Below are positions 58,991 through 64,000 of a stretch of DNA of 64,000 bases, one piece after another (positions within the stretch are counted from its first letter, which is position 1; every line of letters starts with the position of its first letter). Below the pieces are notes generated by a model that was not told where the DNA came from, made no database searches, and was given only the letters and a program-made list of their open reading frames with translations. The stretch is from Blasia pusilla. Its lineage: Eukaryota; Marchantiophyta; Marchantiopsida; Blasiales. The stretch spans positions 14,570,001 to 14,634,000 of the forward strand of contig CM114273.1 of assembly GCA_050084515.1 (NCBI GenBank), read 5' to 3'. Position numbers and translations under genes: made by a program.

Positions 58991-59149
58991 TACGACAAAG
59001 TATAGGGTTTTCTAATTCGATTTTAGGGAAGACTTATAAAGTTTTGTGGAAGAACTTAAGGGTGTTTTTTATATAGGGAAACAATTATAATAATAATAGG
59101 GAATTATTAATTATACATCTGTACATGGAAGATGTTCAAGGAAGTAAGG
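58991..59149. other. Short spacer
   Basis: AT-rich, nothing recognised. Confidence 0.4.
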
Positions 59150-59970
59150 GGAAAATTCAAAAAATAAGAGACCAAATTTAGGGTTTACAATCTTTATTTT
59201 CATGTGTGGTTGATCATTTCAAGTTTTGATTTTTTGCTTGTGTTCCTGGGCTTGGAGTGCCTCTTTGGGAAACATTTCATGATTTTTGGAACCCTGGTTA
59301 AGGGGTAGGGAAGAAAATGAGGGGTCAAGACGGACGAGGATGCCTTCGAGTAAGAATGTTCAAGTGTTTGTTTCATTTTCATGTTCACATTGAGAGATCT
59401 TTTTGTCCAACCATTGGATGGTGTTGAAACTTGGCACATGCCTTTGAATTGAATCACTTGCACATTTCAACGGTTTGGATTTGCTCTCTTGGATTATGTG
59501 CTCACATTAAAAATAGGAAACCATTTTTAGGGTTTACAATTTTTATTTTCGTGTGTGGGTGGTTATTTGAAGTTGTGATTGGATGGTGTTGTTCTTGGAG
59601 TGCCTCTTTGGGAAAAGTTTCGTGATTTTTGGAACCCTAGTTGAGGGGGAGGGAAGAAAACAAGGGGTCAAGACAAAAAGAGGATAACTCTAAGTAGGAA
59701 TGTTTCAAATGTTTGTTTCATTTTCATGTTCACATTGAGAGATCTTTTGGTCCATCCATTGGATGGTGTTGAAACTTGGCACATGCCTTTGAATTAAATC
59801 CCTTGCACATTTAAACGGTTTAGATCTGCTCTCTTGGCTTCTATACTCAAATAAAAAACAAGATAGCATTTTTTGGGTTTACAATTTGAAGTTGTGATTG
59901 GATGGTGTTGTTCTTGGGCTTGGAGTGATTATTTGGGAAAAGTTTCTTTGTTTCTTTGTGTACTTGGAGT
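59150..59970. repeat. Second array of the ~350-bp CACTA-associated repeat
   Basis: Two and a half units with 'TTTAGGGTTTACAATCTTTA', 'CGTGATTTTTGGAACCCTAG' and 'CATTGGATGGTGTTGAAACT'. Equivalent points at 59281 and 59624 give a period of 343 bp. No CACTA termini were found around it, so it may be an internal relic of such an element. Confidence 0.8.
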
Positions 59971-60134
59971 GATTAATTGGTTGGGAAATAGTTGGGATTT
60001 TTTCATTTCTAGGTTGATGTGGGAGGTTGAATCTACCATAGCAAGGTAGATTCACACAAAAATGGCTCCTAAGTATATGTTTCTTCTGAGTTTCTAATTT
60101 CCGCGTTTAGAATAGTTCTCTTTGTACCATGGGA

Positions 60135-60310
60135 TGCGGCTGCATCCTTTGGAGCCGCGCTTGGAGACTGGGACGCGGAATTCTAATATAGGATGCGGAT
60201 TCATCTTGGGGAGCGGAGCCGCGCTTGGAGCCTCGGCCGCGAATCACGATTTGGAGCCGCGCTTTGAGCCACGCCTTGGAGCCGCGCTTGGAGCCTTGCC
60301 TTCTAAATTT
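60135..60310. repeat. GC-rich minisatellite based on GGAGCCGCGCTT
   Basis: Near-repeats of 'GGAGCCGCGCTTGGAGCC' occur at about 60150, 60206 and 60252-60300, with variable spacing, in otherwise AT-rich DNA. They give long chance frames on both strands. Confidence 0.75.
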
Positions 60311-61429
60311 CACAGGAGTTTTTTGATTCATTTTTCCGATTTCGGATTTTGGAGGCGCTTGACATATTTCAGAAGTTCTTCAAGGCGCGAGAGAGATTTA
60401 GGAAGCAGCGTTCTTCAAGGTTGATTGGAGATGGTCTTCATCTCTGTGCGGAGGTAGTGGCTTCTTCTCCCTCTCTTCCTCATTTTGGGCGGGGCTAGTG
60501 CACTCCGTGTCCTTGATCAGTGCAACAACTCTTTGACAAGGAAAAGTTGTGCCAAAGTTTTGGATCACACAATGAGTAGTGTCCTTCTTGCAGGGGTCAA
60601 GACATAGGTCGAATCAGGTAGTAGTGGCGGTGGAATCAAAAAATTACGGCGGAGGCGTGATGGCTTCCCAAGCCACCGATTCGAAGGAGATTGTGGATCC
60701 AAGCGGCTCCGGCCTATGCCAATGCCTATCTCCCGGGTGCTCCATCTCCTCCGCCTCAACGCGATCTTCCCTTGGATCTTCCTTTCTCAGCCGATCCCAT
60801 CATAAAGTAGCAAAGAGAGAGAGAGATTGTTGCATCTGTTGCTAGCTCGACTCTGTACGGAGCCTGTGCCAGAGCTGATTCAGAGTGAGTTCTTTCTTAT
60901 GGAATCATATTAAGTTCTTCCTACCAGGGGTTACAAATTGTTCTTCCTACCTACATGCGAGACAGCCAACTTGAACCTCTTGGTGGACCAAGGCGCCGAG
61001 GTCTGTGATACATTGGACTTCCACAAGCCAAATCCATGCGTCCATTGATTAATCCACAGTTGTATGGCACAAACTTTTGGACGCAGCCTCCCAAGTGTTC
61101 CTCTCATGGTCTCATGAAATGTCAATTACATTCGCAAGGGAGGAAAAAATGAAGTAGATTAATAGCTAGGAGTCGGTGTTTGACCTGCACGAGGAATCTC
61201 TCAGCTCCTTTTTATGCCTTCAGATCTGTCTGCGAACAATAACTAGTGATCGTAGTTCATGGATCCGGGTAGGGTGACATGGTCGGATGGATTGAATTAG
61301 ACAATCTCGAATAGTGGGATAAGGAGGGATTTTTGCGTTCTATGTTTCCTTCCATCTTTGAAGGAAATTTGCTTTTGTTTTTACGTTCCGTGTTTCCTTC
61401 CATCTATGAAGGAAATTTGATTCCGCAAG
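60311..61429. other. Intergenic DNA with a short direct repeat
   Basis: No gene recognised. A 48-bp direct repeat lies at 61336-61383 and 61384-61427, each unit containing 'GTTTCCTTCCATCT' and 'GAAGGAAATTTG', just outside the large palindrome. Confidence 0.5.
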
Positions 61430-61576
61430 CCGTCTAAGTTTTCTTGATTGTCCCATCTTCTTTCGCTTCCGATCGCAAGAATGTCACATTATTTCAGTCC
61501 ATCCCCATTGACTCCAGTAGGTCTTGCGGCCTCAGGAATCATGATTTTCGTGACTTGATACGGAAGAAAGCTCATT

Positions 61577-61774
<198 letters not shown>

Positions 61775-62346
61775 TCTCTCTCTTCTCTCTCTCTCTCTTT
61801 CTCTCTCGGCTTTTCTCCTATGCTCTTTTCCATATTGATGCTCTTTTCCATATTGATTGTATGACACACATTTTACTTTGCACCGTCGTGCTTTTATGTC
61901 AGTTTGTCGTGGCCTTGTCATGGGCCTTGGCCACTTTCCAAGTGTTCATTCAATTTCTCAGCTCTGTTCCCTTGGCCTTTGCGCATGTGTAGGTTGATCT
62001 TGGCCCCGTTGCTCCCTTGTTTGCCTTGTCCCTCCCCTGCGCTCACGGGGCAGGCCTCTCCTCTATTTGGATTACCAAATTGGCCTTTGGTTATGGATCC
62101 CAAATCGAGAGAACATGCCCTGTGAGCGCGCAGGGAGGGACAAGGCAAACAAGGGAGCAACGGGGCCAAGATCAACCTACACATGCACAAAGGCCAAGGG
62201 AACAGAGCTGAGAAATTGAATGAACACTTGGAAAGTGGCCAAGGCCCATGACAAGGCCACGACAAACTGACATAAAAGCACGACGGTGCAAAGTAAAATG
62301 TGTGTCATACAATCAATATGGAAAAAGAGCATAGGAGAAAAGCCGC

Positions 62347-62574
<228 letters not shown>

Positions 62575-62717
62575 AATGAGCTTTCTTCCGTATCAAGTCA
62601 CGAAAATCATGATTCCTGAGGCCGCAAGACCTACTGGAGTCAATGGGGATGGACTGAAATAATGTGACATTCTTGCGATCGGAAGCGAAAGAAGATGGGA
62701 CAATCAAGAAAACTTAG

Positions 62718-62739
62718 ACGGAGGAGCATGCTCCTCCGT
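62718..62739. repeat. Perfect 22-bp palindrome at the edge of the large inverted repeat
   Basis: Self-complementary with centre 'GGAGCATGCTCC', lying exactly where the right arm ends. Confidence 0.93.
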
Positions 62740-64000
62740 AAAGTTGCCCGTCTGATAGCCTATTGTCAACGGAATGTGTGTAGTCGACTCTATGAGTCTG
62801 AATACGGCCGAGTGAGTACAGAGGCGTGGAGTGCAATCTACTGCCTTCGATGGATTTTTTGCAGGAGTGATCTTCTGCTTCTGACATGTTTCCAGGTTGT
62901 TTGATAACCAGAAGAGGCACTTATTCCATGTGCTGGAATGAGAGGTATGCACGAGCACATGCCATTGAGTGGAACCCTAGAGTCCCAAAGCCCATAATGG
63001 TTTGTCTTGAGTGTGGTGGTTTAGAATCCACCTCTTTGTAACACGCATAGTATTGTGGTACAAATTCTCACATATTATACCACGAGCCACAAAGAGGCTC
63101 TCAGTGGGTGCTTGTTGTGGCTTTGTAGCCTTAATGAAGCAGAGAAGAAAAGAAATCGGCATGATAGTTGCCAAAGAGTAAATATCAGGTGAAGCTACTT
63201 CTGTTGCTGCTTTAGAGCATGCATACCGTAGCTATTGGATGCGCATATGATTTTTTGGCAGCCACAGTATACGTATACTGCAAGCCTTAGTGAGATATTT
63301 CAACCACTCTCAAGGAGCTGGTATTTCCCCCTAATGAATTCACTTGCAATCGTCTTTGTAGTGATCACAAAGAGATTTCATCCTAGATTTCCCTATACAA
63401 CAAAAATTTGAGTTGTAACCTGTTATCGCCTCGAGCAAGGATTTTGCTCACTCCTCTTCTATGTGGGGAAAATTTCTTCAAATACCCCGGAATCAAGCGA
63501 CATGTCTTAGAGCTTCGGCCTAGAATTCTCCAATAACCGCATCTGAGACTCTAGGGATAATCGTATTTGAAATCCACGCAAAATGTTAACCAGAATGGTT
63601 TAGGGTATATCATGCTGGTAATACGTGCAAGGTATATCATGCTGGTATATATGACTTAGTGTAGTGTCGTAGATACCCCCGTGCTTGGTGTTATGGTTAA
63701 ACCCCAAGAGGCAAGAGACACATGCACAAAGGCTGTGATGTTAATGGGAGGTGGAATTTTGGTGAGTGGCGACTTGTGTATTGCCATCATCATACAATTC
63801 CAGAAGGCCAGTCTAAGCCTACTCACAATTGAACCTACCATGGGACTAGCCCCTCATGCTAGTTTCTAAGATACTCCAGTTGGGTAATAGATGCAACAGA
63901 GACTTTAACGTCAAATGTTTGCCCTTTGGCGGCTTTAAACGCAATGTCTTAAATTAAGGAGGTGACATCACTATGTATACGAATGGAATATTGAGTGAGA
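62740..64000. other. Terminal intergenic DNA
   Basis: No gene, RNA or complete repeat recognised. 'AAGGTATATCATGCTGGTA' occurs with a variant about 27 bp away near 63602-63650. Open frames are short and without domain character. Confidence 0.45.

Overview
This is a nuclear genome window from a green plant (streptophyte), dominated by nested and decayed transposable elements around a small gene island. The evidence is GT-AG spliceosomal introns, a plant-type quinolinate synthase with a SufE-NadA fusion and a putative N-terminal plastid presequence, the Calvin-cycle regulator CP12, a predicted plastid membrane protein, and plant Ty3/gypsy, CACTA and Helitron elements. An early-diverging (non-seed) lineage is my guess, from the intronless quinolinate synthase and a retrotransposon of a kind I remember from charophytes. 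I cannot name the species.

Layout. 0-0.8 kb: the last three coding exons of an unidentified lysine/glutamate-rich protein. 2.79-13.08 kb: a minus-strand Ty3/gypsy element with two ~400-bp LTR-like repeats. Its polyprotein order is gag, protease, DNA cytosine-5 methyltransferase, reverse transcriptase, RNase H, integrase, PHD finger. The methyltransferase sits in the reading frame of the reverse transcriptase, so the element encoded both a DNA-methylation writer and a potential histone-tail reader. This copy is dead: it has in-frame stops, a damaged protease site, a damaged RT catalytic box and a 199-bp duplication through the PHD finger. Relics of the same family lie at 13.8-14.4 kb (plus strand), 44.0-44.8 kb and 54.1-59.0 kb.

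14.36-25.02 kb: a nest of CACTA (En/Spm) DNA transposons. An old transposase pseudogene is split by later insertions. The youngest, 17,332-23,462, has matching terminal inverted repeats and a 3-bp target duplication. It carries pieces of at least two host genes, an ARIADNE-type E3 ligase and a RelA/SpoT homologue exon that keeps its splice donor, plus coiled-coil gene fragments.

25.02-33.28 kb: a second, different minus-strand Ty3/gypsy element with a tRNA-Asp-type primer binding site, two zinc knuckles and an extra coiled-coil ORF downstream of integrase. 33.3-37.9 kb is AT-rich and holds a 202-bp candidate mini-Helitron, a candidate SINE and a long GA microsatellite.

37.9-54.0 kb is the gene island: quinolinate synthase (NAD biosynthesis, plus), a two-exon predicted plastid membrane protein (plus) and CP12 (minus). 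All three point to plastid functions but show no operon-like linkage. 54-64 kb returns to repeats: an eroded relative of the methyltransferase-bearing element, a second array of the ~350-bp satellite also found in the CACTA nest, a GC-rich minisatellite, and a 1.29-kb inverted repeat whose arms each contain a long CT/AG microsatellite. No rRNA, convincing tRNA or CRISPR array was seen.
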